DNA of 64,000 nt from Sulfitobacter marinus (GCF_900116285.1 NZ_FPAJ01000003.1:475978-539977); one strand, 5' to 3'; shown: positions 27,909 through 37,276, counted from the stretch's first letter. The notes: generated by a model from the letters alone, not told the origin. Translations and numbers: made by a program.

Positions 27909-30677
27909 ATGGCTGAAACAATTTCATTTGTGCTGGACGGCGAAAACGTTGAGGCCGAGGCCGGGATGACCATTTGGGAAGTTGCCAACGGGCGTGGTCT
28001 GAAAATACCCCATCTGTGTTACACGCCAGAGCCGGGGTATCGTCCCGATGGCAATTGCCGCGCCTGTATGGTCGAGATTGAGGGGGAGCGTGTCTTGGCG
28101 GCGTCGTGCCTGCGCGAGCCGGCCGAGGGGATGGTGGTGACGACCAACAACGCACGGGCCGAGAATGCGCGTAAGATGGTGATGGAATTGCTGGTGACGG
28201 ATCAGCCGTCGCAAGATATTGCCCATGATAAGTCGAGCCATTTGTGGGATATGGCGGCCCTTGAAGGGGTTGAGACGAGTCGGTTTCCCAAGTTGGAAGA
28301 GGGGCGTATTCCGCTGCTGGATGACAGCCACGTGGCGATGCGGGTCAATCTGGATGCCTGCATTCAGTGCAACCTATGTGTCCGCGCTTGCCGCGAGGTT
28401 CAGGTGAATGACGTGATTGGCATGTCAGGGCGTGGCCATGACAGCTATCCCACCTTTGATATGGCCGATCCCATGGGGGCGTCGTCTTGTGTGGCGTGCG
28501 GCGAATGTGTTCAGGCCTGTCCGACGGGGGCCCTGATGGAGGCCACTGTTGTCGATGCTGATCAGGTTGGGGATCGCGCGGATTTTGACAGTGAAGTTGA
28601 CAGTATTTGCCCGTTTTGCGGGGTGGGCTGTCAGGTATCGTTGAAGGTAAAAGGCGGCAAAATCAAATATGTCGAGGGCATCAATGGCCCGGCAAACGAG
28701 GGCCGCTTGTGCGTCAAGGGGCGGTTCGGGTTTGACTATATTCACCACCAGCACCGGCTGACCAAGCCATTGATCCGCCGCGATGATGCGCCAGCCAAGG
28801 GGCTGAATGTGGACCCCGGCAATTGGCACACCCATTTCCGCGAGGCGTCATGGGATGAGGCGTTGGACTTTGCGGCCAATGGCATGAAGAAGATCGGCGG
28901 GCGCGGTGTTGCCGGGTTCGGGTCGGCGAAATGCACCAACGAGGAAGCCTATCTGTTCCAAAAGATCATCCGCCAAGGGTTTGGTCATAACAACGTCGAT
29001 CACTGTACGCGGCTGTGCCATGCGTCATCCGTTGCTGCGTTGATGGAGAATGTCGGATCGGGGGCCGTGACGGCCACGTTCAACCAGATCGATAACGCCG
29101 ATGTGGCGATTGTGATCGGGGCGAACCCGACCGAAAACCACCCGGTTGCAGCAACGTTTTTCAAGCAGTTCGCCAAACGCGGCGGCAAGTTGATTGTGAT
29201 GGACCCGCGCGGGCAAGCCTTGAAGCGGCACGCTTCGCATATGCTGCAATTTCGCCCTGGCACCGATGTGTCGATGTTGAACGCAATCATGCATGTCATC
29301 GTCGAAGAAAAGCTGTTTGATCAGCAATATATCGAAGCCTACACCGAGAATTGGGAGATCGAGAAGGCGCATCTCAAGACCTTTACCACCGAAAAGATGG
29401 CCAAGATTTGCGGGATTGAGGCGGATGTGCTGCGCGATGTCGCGCGGACCTTTGCCGGAGCTAAAGGGGCGATGATCTTTTGGGGTATGGGGGTGTCGCA
29501 GCACATTCATGGGACGGATAATTCGCGTTGCCTGATCAGTCTTGCGCTGATGACGGGGCAAATTGGGCGGCCGGGTACAGGGCTTCATCCGTTGCGCGGG
29601 CAAAACAACGTGCAAGGGGCGTCGGATGCGGGTTTGATCCCGATGTTTTTGCCGGATTATCAACCGGTTTCGGATGATGGTGTGCGGTCGGCCTTTACCG
29701 AGGTTTGGAAAAGCGGCGATTTCAGCAATCAAAAAGGGCTGACGGTGACGGAAATCATGGATGCGGTCCATGATGGTGACATCCGCAGCCTGTATGTGTT
29801 GGGCGAAAACCCCGCGATGTCGGACCCGGACGTGGACCACGCCCGCGATGCTTTGGCGCAGTTGGACCATCTGGTCGTGCAGGATATTTTCCTGACGGAA
29901 ACCGCAAATTTCGCAGATGTGATTTTGCCCGCATCGGCCTTTGCCGAGAAGACGGGAACCGTAACGAACACCAACCGTCAGGTACAAATGGGCCGACCTG
30001 CCGTGACGCCGCCCGGTGAGGCCAAAGAAGATTGGTGGATCGAGGTCGAGTTGGCAAAACGTTTGGGGCTGGACTGGACCTATACGCACCCCAGCGAGGT
30101 GTTTGCCGAAATGAAGCTGAACATGTCGTCGCTGAACAACATTACATGGGACCGGTTGCAGAGCGAGGGCGCGGTGACCTATCCGTCGTTGAGCCCGGTG
30201 GACCCGGGTCAGGATATTGTTTTTGGCGATGGTTTTCCGCGCCAGGACGGACGGGCGCGTTTCACACCGGCAAGCATCATTGCACCCGATGATGTGCCGG
30301 ACGAGAACTATCCGATGATCCTGACGACGGGGCGCCAGTTGGAGCATTGGCACACCGGATCAATGACCCGCCGGTCGCATGTGCTGGACGGGTTGGAGCC
30401 CGAGGCGAACTGTTCCCTGCACCCATCGACCTTGCGCAAGCTTGGCGTGACGGCGGGTGAGTATGTACGATTGTCGACGAAACGCGGGGCGATTGAAATC
30501 ATGGCGCGTGAAGATCGGGCGGTGTCGCCTGATATGGTGTTCCTGCCTTTTGCCTATGTCGAAGCGGCGGCAAATATCCTGACAAACCCGGCTGTGGATC
30601 CTTACGGGAAAATCCCTGAGTTCAAATACTCGGCTGTGAAGGTAGAGGCCGTTACCGATGTTGTCGCGGCCCAGTAG
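27909..30677 (+). CDS. fdhF: Formate dehydrogenase alpha subunit, molybdopterin type
   Basis: Predicted protein of 922 residues. An N-terminal [2Fe-2S] ferredoxin domain has Cys37, 50, 53 and 67. Two [4Fe-4S] motifs follow (CIQCNLCVRAC and CVACGECVQAC), then the catalytic-domain cluster CPFCGVGC...CVKG. The Mo/W ligand is a cysteine (HCTRLCHAS, Cys366), not selenocysteine. Domain order matches FdsA of NAD-linked FDHs, but no fdsB, fdsG, fdsC or fdsD gene is adjacent, so the electron partner is encoded elsewhere or differs. A strong AGGAGGAGG precedes the ATG at 27909. Two hairpins follow the stop. Confidence 0.95.
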   Translation: MAETISFVLDGENVEAEAGMTIWEVANGRGLKIPHLCYTPEPGYRPDGNCRACMVEIEGERVLAASCLREPAEGMVVTTNNARAENARKMVMELLVTDQPSQDIAHDKSSHLWDMAALEGVETSRFPKLEEGRIPLLDDSHVAMRVNLDACIQCNLCVRACREVQVNDVIGMSGRGHDSYPTFDMADPMGASSCVACGECVQACPTGALMEATVVDADQVGDRADFDSEVDSICPFCGVGCQVSLKVKGGKIKYVEGINGPANEGRLCVKGRFGFDYIHHQHRLTKPLIRRDDAPAKGLNVDPGNWHTHFREASWDEALDFAANGMKKIGGRGVAGFGSAKCTNEEAYLFQKIIRQGFGHNNVDHCTRLCHASSVAALMENVGSGAVTATFNQIDNADVAIVIGANPTENHPVAATFFKQFAKRGGKLIVMDPRGQALKRHASHMLQFRPGTDVSMLNAIMHVIVEEKLFDQQYIEAYTENWEIEKAHLKTFTTEKMAKICGIEADVLRDVARTFAGAKGAMIFWGMGVSQHIHGTDNSRCLISLALMTGQIGRPGTGLHPLRGQNNVQGASDAGLIPMFLPDYQPVSDDGVRSAFTEVWKSGDFSNQKGLTVTEIMDAVHDGDIRSLYVLGENPAMSDPDVDHARDALAQLDHLVVQDIFLTETANFADVILPASAFAEKTGTVTNTNRQVQMGRPAVTPPGEAKEDWWIEVELAKRLGLDWTYTHPSEVFAEMKLNMSSLNNITWDRLQSEGAVTYPSLSPVDPGQDIVFGDGFPRQDGRARFTPASIIAPDDVPDENYPMILTTGRQLEHWHTGSMTRRSHVLDGLEPEANCSLHPSTLRKLGVTAGEYVRLSTKRGAIEIMAREDRAVSPDMVFLPFAYVEAAANILTNPAVDPYGKIPEFKYSAVKVEAVTDVVAAQ

Positions 30678-30693
30678 CGGGGCCATTTGAATG

Positions 30694-30747
30694 CGTGCCC
30701 TTTGGGCACATGCGATCTGTTTTTGGGAATGAGGGACGTTGTCCCTC
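30694..30747 (+). terminator. Tandem hairpins after fdhF
   Basis: Two short perfect stems: GTGCCC/GGGCAC with a TTT loop near 30696-30710, and GAGGGAC/GTCCCTC with a GTT loop at 30731-30747. Neither is followed by a strong U-run. The dispersed repeat starts 9 bases after the second stem, as with the hairpin at 7453. Confidence 0.5.
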
Positions 30748-30756
30748 AAACTCCCT

Positions 30757-30779
30757 AGGATATTTTAGAGCCAGAGAAG
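30757..30779 (+). repeat. Dispersed intergenic repeat, copy 5
   Basis: AGGATATTTTAGAGCCAGA then GAAG; the GCCTTCGGCG head is replaced by unrelated sequence. It lies between the convergent fdhF and the WGR gene, directly behind a hairpin. Confidence 0.75.
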
Positions 30780-30805
30780 ATGCAGATTGCCGCAAATTGT
30801 GGCGG

Positions 30806-31033
30806 TCAGGCGCGCAGGTATCCGCGTCTTTCTGCAAGGTTGCGGTGGCGGTCGGCGGCGCGGGATGCGTCGCGTAGGTTGCTAAAGCATTGCACCACCG
30901 CTTTGGGCCGTCCGCCGGCCAATCCCCATTCCCGCATGACGGATACTTCGCTGAACAGGTTCATCGCGATTTCAACGCGGTAGAATAATCGCCGTTCTGC
31001 GGCGCTGGTCCGGTAAAGAAGGCATTCGATCAT
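30806..31033 (-). CDS. WGR-domain mini-protein
   Basis: Predicted protein of 75 residues. It consists almost entirely of a WGR-like domain: LLYRTSAAERRLFYRVEIAMN, split by the signature REWGLAGGRPKAV, and a helical tail. WGR domains occur in PARPs and in small stand-alone bacterial proteins thought to bind nucleic acid; the role here is unknown. ATG at 31033. It is 61 bases downstream of a GNAT gene on the same strand and convergent with fdhF. Confidence 0.8.
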   Translation of the reverse strand: MIECLLYRTSAAERRLFYRVEIAMNLFSEVSVMREWGLAGGRPKAVVQCFSNLRDASRAADRHRNLAERRGYLRA

Positions 31034-31094
31034 CTTATGAATCTAGCTGTTATATCGCTGAAAATGCAATGGGAAATTGTAATGTTGTGGGCCT

Positions 31095-31565
31095 TTAGAC
31101 CACGGGTTTACGCATGGTGATGCTGGTTGGGTGATCATATCCGGGATGTGCAGTACGGGCGTGTTCGCGGAACCCTAGCGCCTTGAAGGTCGCGTGATTG
31201 TTCGTCAGTTCGACGCGTGTCTCAAGCTTTAGCGTGGTAAGCCGCATTGCGCGGGCGCGGGTATTTGCGTGATCGATCAAATGGCGCGCGAGGCCAAGGC
31301 GTTGGTGGGTCGGTGCGACGCACACCTTGCCCAGATACAGGCTGCTGCGTTTGGGTGTCAGGATCATACAGGCAATGGGCGGGGTGCCGATGCACCAAAT
31401 CTCGGCCTCGGATGCGGTCTTTTGCAAGGCGGTTTGGGTGACTTTTCCAAGAGAACTGGGCGGGTCGATCCGCCCTTCCATATAAGCAAAACAGTCGCGC
31501 ATGAGGGTCAGAAGATCGGCCAAGGCCGGATCATCAGGGCCCATTTGATAGGGGGTCAGATCCAT
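31095..31565 (-). CDS. GNAT family N-acetyltransferase
   Basis: Predicted protein of 156 residues. Acetyl-CoA-binding motif A appears as LYLGKVCVAPTHQRLGLARHL (given in two parts: LYLGKVCVAP and THQRLGLARHL), and motif B as NNHATFKALGFREHAR. The acceptor substrate is unknown. The start at 31565 overlaps the end of the response-regulator gene by 10 bases, so it is likely co-transcribed with the two-component system. Confidence 0.88.
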   Translation of the reverse strand: MDLTPYQMGPDDPALADLLTLMRDCFAYMEGRIDPPSSLGKVTQTALQKTASEAEIWCIGTPPIACMILTPKRSSLYLGKVCVAPTHQRLGLARHLIDHANTRARAMRLTTLKLETRVELTNNHATFKALGFREHARTAHPGYDHPTSITMRKPVV

Positions 31566-32257
31566 GTCACGTCACCTAAAAAGATGTACCCGGCGCCGTA
31601 AATTGTTTTGATCAGTTGCGGGTTTTTGGGATCTTCGCGCAGCTTGGTGCGTAGGCGGGAAATGCGGACATCCATGGCGCGATCAAAGCTTTCTGACGCC
31701 ACGCCGCCGAGGCTGGATTGCATTTGCGCGCGGCTGATCAGGCGCTTGGGTGCGTCTAGAAACAGGCGTAACACTTCACCTTCGGCGTGAGAGAATGTGG
31801 TTTCGGTGCCGGCCTCGTCTTCCAGTGTGTAGCGTTCGAAATGGGCGGTCCAGCCGTTGAACGTCGCGACATTGCCTGTCTTTGTTGCGGGTTTGACGCT
31901 GCGCATGCGGGCACGGATGCGCGCGACAACCTCGGCCGGATCGAAGGGTTTGATGATATAGTCGTCGGCCCCGAGTTCGAGCCCCGTCACGCGGTCCTGC
32001 ACCTGCGCGCGGCCCGAGATAATGATGACAATTGCGCCGCGTTCTAACGCCAAGCGGTGCACCAGCGTTAGCCCATCGGTATCGGGTAAGGACAAATCGA
32101 CAAGGCAGACATCGGGCGTATGGGTCGCCAATGCGGCCTCGAACGCGCGGGCGCGGCCAAAGCTGAGGGTGTCGAAACCTGCCTCTTCCAGCACGTCGGC
32201 CAGGAGGCTGCGGATTTCTGGTTCATCGTCCAGAATGGTGACAAGGGGGCGGGTCAT
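31556..32257 (-). CDS. OmpR-family response regulator
   Basis: Predicted protein of 233 residues. The receiver domain has acidic residues DDE at 10-12, the phospho-acceptor Asp54 in VCLVDLSLPDTDG, and the conserved lysine in DYIIKPFDP. The C-terminal winged helix (about 135-230) has AEGEVLRLFLDAPKRLISR and the recognition-helix region RAMDVRISRLRTKL. The ATG at 32257 overlaps the kinase stop (ATGA), so the two proteins are partners. Targets are probably the divergent importer operon, judging from the 10-bp direct repeats upstream of it. Confidence 0.95.
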   Translation of the reverse strand: MTRPLVTILDDEPEIRSLLADVLEEAGFDTLSFGRARAFEAALATHTPDVCLVDLSLPDTDGLTLVHRLALERGAIVIIISGRAQVQDRVTGLELGADDYIIKPFDPAEVVARIRARMRSVKPATKTGNVATFNGWTAHFERYTLEDEAGTETTFSHAEGEVLRLFLDAPKRLISRAQMQSSLGGVASESFDRAMDVRISRLRTKLREDPKNPQLIKTIYGAGYIFLGDVTWI

Positions 32258-34164
32258 TGGGCGGCCATTCCTTCGGGCGTGATCAGCGCGGTCAAATCTT
32301 TAACATCAAACGGTTTGCGCAAGACGGGGGCAAGGGTTTGCGCCTTTAGAAACAACGGGTCATCTGCGGGAAGCGATGTCATCAATACCATGGGTGGTGC
32401 ATCAGGGCCGAGCCGTTGGGCGAGGTCAAGGCCGGTTGCCTCGCCCACCAATTGGATGTCGGACAGCACCAGCGATATATCGGACAGATCAGCGAGCAGG
32501 GCAGTTGCCTCGTCCGCGCTGGAGGCCTCGATCACGGAGTGGCCCATGCCCATCAGCATGTCACGGACCAAGGCGCGCAGATCGTCGGCGTCTTCGACAA
32601 GTAGCACCAAACCTGTCGTCGCAGGCACCGCAATGCGGTAGGGGAGCCGCATGGTAACCTGCGCCCCCGTGGGGGTGTTCGAGAGCCGCAAATCTCCGCC
32701 GGCTGATTTGGTCATGTCATAGACCATAGGCAGCCCAAGGCCCGACCCTTCGGCCCCTTTGGTGGTGAAAAAGGGCGCAAAGCCATGTTCCAGTGCAGAG
32801 GGTGAAAACCCCGGGCCGTCGTCCTGTAGGATGAATTCGATCCACGTGTCATGCACCAGCCGGACCTCAAGCGTAATCACACCGGCCATGCCACAGGCGT
32901 CGCGGGCGTTCAGGATCAGGTTCAGCAATCCGTCTTGGAGCAACCCGCTGTCCAGCAACACAGGGTGATCGGGCATGCGATTATTGATGCGCAATTCGAC
33001 GGCTTTGGGCAGGGTGGGTTTGGCCAACAGGCTAAGGTCGGATAGCATGCAATCGATCATTGTGGCGGTAGGGCGCAGCGGGCGGGCACCGGTCATATCT
33101 GCAATCGTGCTAAGCAATGTGCCGCCACGCCGGGCGGCTGCCAAGGTGCCTTCGATCAGGGGGCCGGCGGCGGCGGGCAAGGCATCGATACGGCCCAGCC
33201 GGGATTGCAGCCCCAGAATAATGGTCAGCAGGTTCGAGAAATCATGCGCGAGGCCGGAAATAACCTGCGCTGCGGATTCGCGCCGCCGTGTCTGTTGCAG
33301 GGCGGTCCGGTTTTGCGTTTCTTCGGTTACATCCATCGACAGAATATAGACGCCGCCGTTGTGATCGGGGGTAAAGGCCCCGCGGATACGGCGGGCGCTT
33401 GCCTCGTCCGTGAACTCGACAATTGATTGCTTGCCCGCATAGGCCTGGGTCAAAGACGGGGTGATGCTATCGTGGGCTTGGGGGCCCAGAATCTCGCGAA
33501 TTGTGTGTCCGACTAGTTCGGTGGGCCGCCCCGGCATCACCGCAGACAAGCGGCGGTTTGAATAGGTATAGCGGCCTTGGGCATCCACATGCGCGATATG
33601 CGCGGGCATCATTTCGGTGGTCAGGCGGGTGCGCGCCTCTGACAGGGTCAACTGGCGCTTGGCCTCTTCCAACGCGCTGTTCATCGCGGCCAGTTCGCGG
33701 TTGGTAGCGGCCAGTTCTTCGGCATGGGCGATGACCTGACCAGACAGCGCGTCCGAGCGGGCGCGCAGCAACGCTTCTTGCTGCTTGGTGCGTGAAATAT
33801 CGGTATAGACGGTGACCCAACCGCCTTGGGGCAGGGGTGATCCTTCGACGGAAATGGTGCGGCCATTGGCGCGGGTGCGTTCCATATAATGCGGCTCAAA
33901 CGCGCGGGCCTGAACAACGCGTTCCGCCACAAACGCGTCGACGTCGGGCACATCACCATATTCACCGGCCTTTGCCAGATGGGTGATTGTTTCTTGAAAC
34001 GTCGCGCCGGGTGTCACAAAGGCGGACGGCAGATTGAACATTTGCTGGAACGGCGCATTGCACAGGACCAGCCGTAAATCCGCGTCGTAAATGGTTAACG
34101 CTTGGGCGATCAGGTTCAGCCCGGCAGCGGTCATCGCGCTTGTTTGCGTGTCGTTGAACTGCAT
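32254..34164 (-). CDS. Hybrid PAS histidine kinase with C-terminal receiver
   Basis: Predicted protein of 636 residues with no clear membrane segment. Order: PAS (about 12-125), a coiled-coil (125-180), second PAS (180-285), HisKA with His307 in SGLAHDFSNLLT, HATPase (NARDACGMAG, DDGPGFS, GSGLGLPM), and a receiver with the phospho-Asp in LVLSDIQL. It should sense a cytoplasmic signal through PAS and pass phosphate through its own receiver or to the adjacent regulator. AAAGGGGGA upstream supports ATG 34164. It is divergent from the acyl-CoA synthetase/ABC importer operon. Confidence 0.94.
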   Translation of the reverse strand: MQFNDTQTSAMTAAGLNLIAQALTIYDADLRLVLCNAPFQQMFNLPSAFVTPGATFQETITHLAKAGEYGDVPDVDAFVAERVVQARAFEPHYMERTRANGRTISVEGSPLPQGGWVTVYTDISRTKQQEALLRARSDALSGQVIAHAEELAATNRELAAMNSALEEAKRQLTLSEARTRLTTEMMPAHIAHVDAQGRYTYSNRRLSAVMPGRPTELVGHTIREILGPQAHDSITPSLTQAYAGKQSIVEFTDEASARRIRGAFTPDHNGGVYILSMDVTEETQNRTALQQTRRRESAAQVISGLAHDFSNLLTIILGLQSRLGRIDALPAAAGPLIEGTLAAARRGGTLLSTIADMTGARPLRPTATMIDCMLSDLSLLAKPTLPKAVELRINNRMPDHPVLLDSGLLQDGLLNLILNARDACGMAGVITLEVRLVHDTWIEFILQDDGPGFSPSALEHGFAPFFTTKGAEGSGLGLPMVYDMTKSAGGDLRLSNTPTGAQVTMRLPYRIAVPATTGLVLLVEDADDLRALVRDMLMGMGHSVIEASSADEATALLADLSDISLVLSDIQLVGEATGLDLAQRLGPDAPPMVLMTSLPADDPLFLKAQTLAPVLRKPFDVKDLTALITPEGMAAQ

Positions 34165-34239
34165 CTGATCCCCCTTTCGTCGGTCAATGGCTATCACCAT
34201 CCTTGGGGCTGCGCAAAGCCCGCGCAGGTAAAATCAGCC

Positions 34240-34330
34240 TTGTAACAATTCGTAAGGTTTGGGAAATCATTAAGAATAAGTTGACGCACAAACTATCATC
34301 AACATCATGGTGCGACATCAGAATCGCACC
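34240..34330 (+). promoter_or_regulatory. Regulatory elements upstream of the importer operon
   Basis: Two adjacent 10-bp direct repeats, TTGTAACAAT (34240-34249) and TCGTAAGGTT (34250-34259), fit the spacing used by OmpR-family dimers. A -35-like TTGACG follows at 34281-34286. Further downstream is a perfect inverted repeat, GGTGCGA (34309-34315) and TCGCACC (34324-34330), with an 8-base centre. All lie in the 211-base gap between the kinase and synthetase starts. Confidence 0.45.
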
Positions 34331-34375
34331 AGCGATCGACCTGCCGATAAAGAGCAGGACTTGGGAGGAAGATAT

Positions 34376-36346
34376 TTGGCTTACAAGCTTGTAAGCGCCG
34401 ACGGACCACAGTCCGTGCCGGCGCTGCTGCATCGCAATGCAGAGCAATTCGCGAACGCGCCTGCGTATCGCGAAAAGGAATTTGGTATTTGGCAAAGCTG
34501 GACCTGGTCTCAAACGCGTGACGAGGTCGAAGCGCTTGCCCTTGGCTTGCTTGAGCTGGGTGCCAAGGAAGGTGATTTCATCGCCATCATCGGCCGCAAC
34601 CGCCCCTATCTTTATTGGGCGATGATGGCCGCCGAGATGGTCGGGGCTGTGCCGGTGCCGCTGTACCAAGACGCCAACGCCGAAGAAATGGCCTATGTGC
34701 TGGACCATTGCGGTGCACGATTTGTCATCGCTGGCGATCAAGAACAGGTCGACAAGGTGCTTGAGGTTCAAGACCAACTGACCCAATTCGAACGCATCAT
34801 CTATCTTGATCCGCGCGGCCTGCGCAAATACGACCACAGCGCATTGAGCCAATACAGCGCCGTGCAAGATATGGGTCGCAAAGCAAAAGACAAGCACGTC
34901 AAAGAGCTTGAGGCGCGTCAGGCCAAGCTGAATTACGACAGCACCGGCGTCATGCTGTATACATCCGGCACAACAGGCAAGCCCAAGGGCGTTGTGCTCA
35001 GCAACCGCAATATCATCGAGACGGCCAAGTCGTCCTCTGAATTTGATGATCTGCGCCAGACCGATGACATCCTAGCCTATCTGCCGATGGCATGGGTTGG
35101 TGATTTCATCTTTTCCGTGGGACAGGCGATGTGGACAGGGTTTTGCACAAACTGCCCTGAATCTGCCGATACCATGCATGTCGATCTGCGCGAAATCGGG
35201 CCGACATATTACTTTGCCCCACCACGGGTATTTGAAACGCAACTGACCAGCGTGATGATCCGCATGGAAGACGCGAGCCGTTTCAAGAAGTGGTTGTTCG
35301 ACCGCTTTATGAAGGTCGCACGCAAGGTTGGTCCGGCCATCTTGGATGGCAAACCCGTGGGGCTGATGGACCGTCTGAAATACGGTCTGGGCGAGCTGAT
35401 GATTTACGGCCCGCTGAAAAACACGCTTGGTTTAAGCCGCGTGCGCGTGGGCTATACGGCGGGTGAGGCGATTGGCCCCGAGATTTTCGATTTCTATCGC
35501 TCGCTGGGGATCAACCTGAAACAGCTATACGGCCAGACCGAAGCGACCGTGTTCATCACAGCGCAGCCCGATGGCGAAGTGCGTAGTGATACGGTGGGCG
35601 TGACATGCCCGGGTGTAGAGTTGAAGATCGCCGACAATGGTGAGGTATTTTACCGCTCCCCCGGCGTGTTCGTCGAGTATTACAAGAACCCCGAAAGCAC
35701 CAAAGATACCAAGGATGCCGAAGGCTGGGTTGCGACTGGCGACGCGGGCTTTATCGAGGAAAGCACAGGCCATCTGCGCATCATCGACAGGGCCAAGGAC
35801 GTGGGCAAGATGGCCGACGGCAGCCTGTTCGCGCCGAAATACGTGGAAAACAAGCTGAAGTTCTTCCCGAATATTCTGGAGGCTGTGGTCTTTGGAAATG
35901 GTCGGACGGAATGCACCGCTTTCATCAACATCGACCTGACGGCGGTGGGCAACTGGGCCGAACGCAATAACATCGGCTATGCATCCTATCAGGAACTGGC
36001 CCGGCACCCGCTGGTGATGGATCAGATCCAAGGCCACGTGGAAGAAGTTAACGCCTCGATCGCTGAGGACGAGATGCTGTCCGGGTGTCAGGTGCACCGC
36101 TTTGTCGTGCTGCATAAAGAGCTGGACGCGGATGATGGAGAGCTGACCCGCACCCGCAAGGTGCGCCGCAAGGTGATTGGCGAGAAATACGACGACATTA
36201 TCACGGCACTTTACGATGGATCGACGTCGGTCAGCACGGTTACGGAAGTGACCTATGAGGACGGGCGCAAAGGGTCGATTGCGGCTACGTTGGAGGTGCG
36301 TGATGCCAAGGTATTTGCAGACAATCGCAAGAAGGCTGCGGCATGA
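34376..36346 (+). CDS. AMP-forming acyl-CoA synthetase
   Basis: Predicted protein of 656 residues of the long-chain acyl-CoA synthetase type. The ATP-binding motif is LYTSGTTGKPKGVVLSN, followed by YGQTEA, the hinge region GWVATGDAGFIE and DRAKDVGKMADG; the C-terminal lysine motif is ELTRTRKVRRKV. It should activate a carboxylic acid to its CoA ester. I choose a TTG start at 34376: GGGAGGA at 34363-34369 sits 6 bases before it, and MAYKLVSADG is a plausible N-terminus. An in-frame ATG at 34307 overlaps a perfect inverted repeat and has no good ribosome site. First gene of an operon with a complete branched-chain-type ABC importer. Confidence 0.92.
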   Translation: MAYKLVSADGPQSVPALLHRNAEQFANAPAYREKEFGIWQSWTWSQTRDEVEALALGLLELGAKEGDFIAIIGRNRPYLYWAMMAAEMVGAVPVPLYQDANAEEMAYVLDHCGARFVIAGDQEQVDKVLEVQDQLTQFERIIYLDPRGLRKYDHSALSQYSAVQDMGRKAKDKHVKELEARQAKLNYDSTGVMLYTSGTTGKPKGVVLSNRNIIETAKSSSEFDDLRQTDDILAYLPMAWVGDFIFSVGQAMWTGFCTNCPESADTMHVDLREIGPTYYFAPPRVFETQLTSVMIRMEDASRFKKWLFDRFMKVARKVGPAILDGKPVGLMDRLKYGLGELMIYGPLKNTLGLSRVRVGYTAGEAIGPEIFDFYRSLGINLKQLYGQTEATVFITAQPDGEVRSDTVGVTCPGVELKIADNGEVFYRSPGVFVEYYKNPESTKDTKDAEGWVATGDAGFIEESTGHLRIIDRAKDVGKMADGSLFAPKYVENKLKFFPNILEAVVFGNGRTECTAFINIDLTAVGNWAERNNIGYASYQELARHPLVMDQIQGHVEEVNASIAEDEMLSGCQVHRFVVLHKELDADDGELTRTRKVRRKVIGEKYDDIITALYDGSTSVSTVTEVTYEDGRKGSIAATLEVRDAKVFADNRKKAAA

Positions 36347-36386
36347 ACATCATGAGCGGCGTGTTTGGACGCAATGGCTGCGCAGT

Positions 36387-36413
36387 GGATTTTAAGACCA
36401 TTTGGAAAGAGGG
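36387..36413 (+). repeat. Intercistronic leader repeat, copy A (before LivG-type gene)
   Basis: GGATTTTAAGACCATTTGG then AAAGAGGG, ending 6 bases before the start codon. A near-identical block precedes the LivM-type gene at 38319. The last part supplies the Shine-Dalgarno. Confidence 0.6.
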
Positions 36414-36419
36414 TGTAGC

Positions 36420-37241
36420 ATGAAGGATCAGGCTGACGGCTACGTCACAGCGGATGGTCGCCAGATCGGCCCGGTGGTGATGGAGATGAAAAACATCACC
36501 CTGCGGTTCGGCGGCGTCGAGGCGATCAAGGATATTTCATTGGATATTCGCGAAGGCGAAATCCGCGCGATCATCGGGCCGAACGGCGCGGGGAAATCCT
36601 CGATGTTGAACGTGATCAGCGGGTTCTATGTCCCGCAGGATGGCGAAGTTTGGTACAAGGGGTCGCGCCGTGCGGCGATGAAACCGTTTCAGGTCGCCCA
36701 GCAGGGCATTGCGCGGACATTCCAAAACATCGCCCTGTTCGAGGGGATGAGCGTCCTGGACAACGTCATGACTGGCCGCTTGACCCACATGGAAACGGGG
36801 TTGTTCTGGCAGTCTCTTTGGAAGGGCAAGGCCGAGCGTGAAGAGACTGCAAACCGCGAAGTTGCTGAGAAAATCATTGATTTTCTTGAGATTCAGGCGA
36901 TCCGCAAGACGCCTGTTTCGCGGCTTTCCTATGGTTTGAAAAAACGGGTCGAGCTGGCCCGCGCGCTGGCGGCCGAGCCGTCGATTTTGCTGCTGGATGA
37001 GCCGATGGCGGGCATGAATGTCGAAGAAAAAGAGGACATGAGCCGCTTTATTCTGGATGTGAATGACGAATTTGGCACCACGATTGTACTGATCGAACAC
37101 GACATGGGCGTGGTCATGGACCTGAGCGACCGCGTGGTCGTGATGGATTACGGCAAAAAGATCGGTGACGGCACACCGCATGAGGTGCGCAACAACCAAG
37201 ACGTTATCGACGCCTATCTGGGGGTCGCACATGACGACTGA
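36420..37241 (+). CDS. Branched-chain-type ABC importer ATP-binding protein, LivG type
   Basis: Predicted protein of 273 residues. Walker A GPNGAGKSS, Q-loop region TFQNIALFEG, ABC signature LSYGLKKRVELARAL (LSYG variant of LSGGQ), Walker B ILLLDEPMAGM and the switch histidine in LIEHDMGVV. It pairs with the LivF-type ATPase further downstream to energise the LivH/LivM channel. AGAGGGTG precedes the ATG at 36420. The aminoterminal 20 residues (MKDQADGYVTADGRQIGPVV) extend beyond a typical LivG. Confidence 0.93.
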   Translation: MKDQADGYVTADGRQIGPVVMEMKNITLRFGGVEAIKDISLDIREGEIRAIIGPNGAGKSSMLNVISGFYVPQDGEVWYKGSRRAAMKPFQVAQQGIARTFQNIALFEGMSVLDNVMTGRLTHMETGLFWQSLWKGKAEREETANREVAEKIIDFLEIQAIRKTPVSRLSYGLKKRVELARALAAEPSILLLDEPMAGMNVEEKEDMSRFILDVNDEFGTTIVLIEHDMGVVMDLSDRVVVMDYGKKIGDGTPHEVRNNQDVIDAYLGVAHDD

Positions 37242-37276
37242 TTTTGATCTAAATTTTGCGAATTGGAGGGTCTGAT

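Noticed and set aside
29025..30353. Minus-strand open frame of 442 codons opposite fdhF
   Set aside because: Shadow frame with no domain features; fdhF motifs fix the coding strand.
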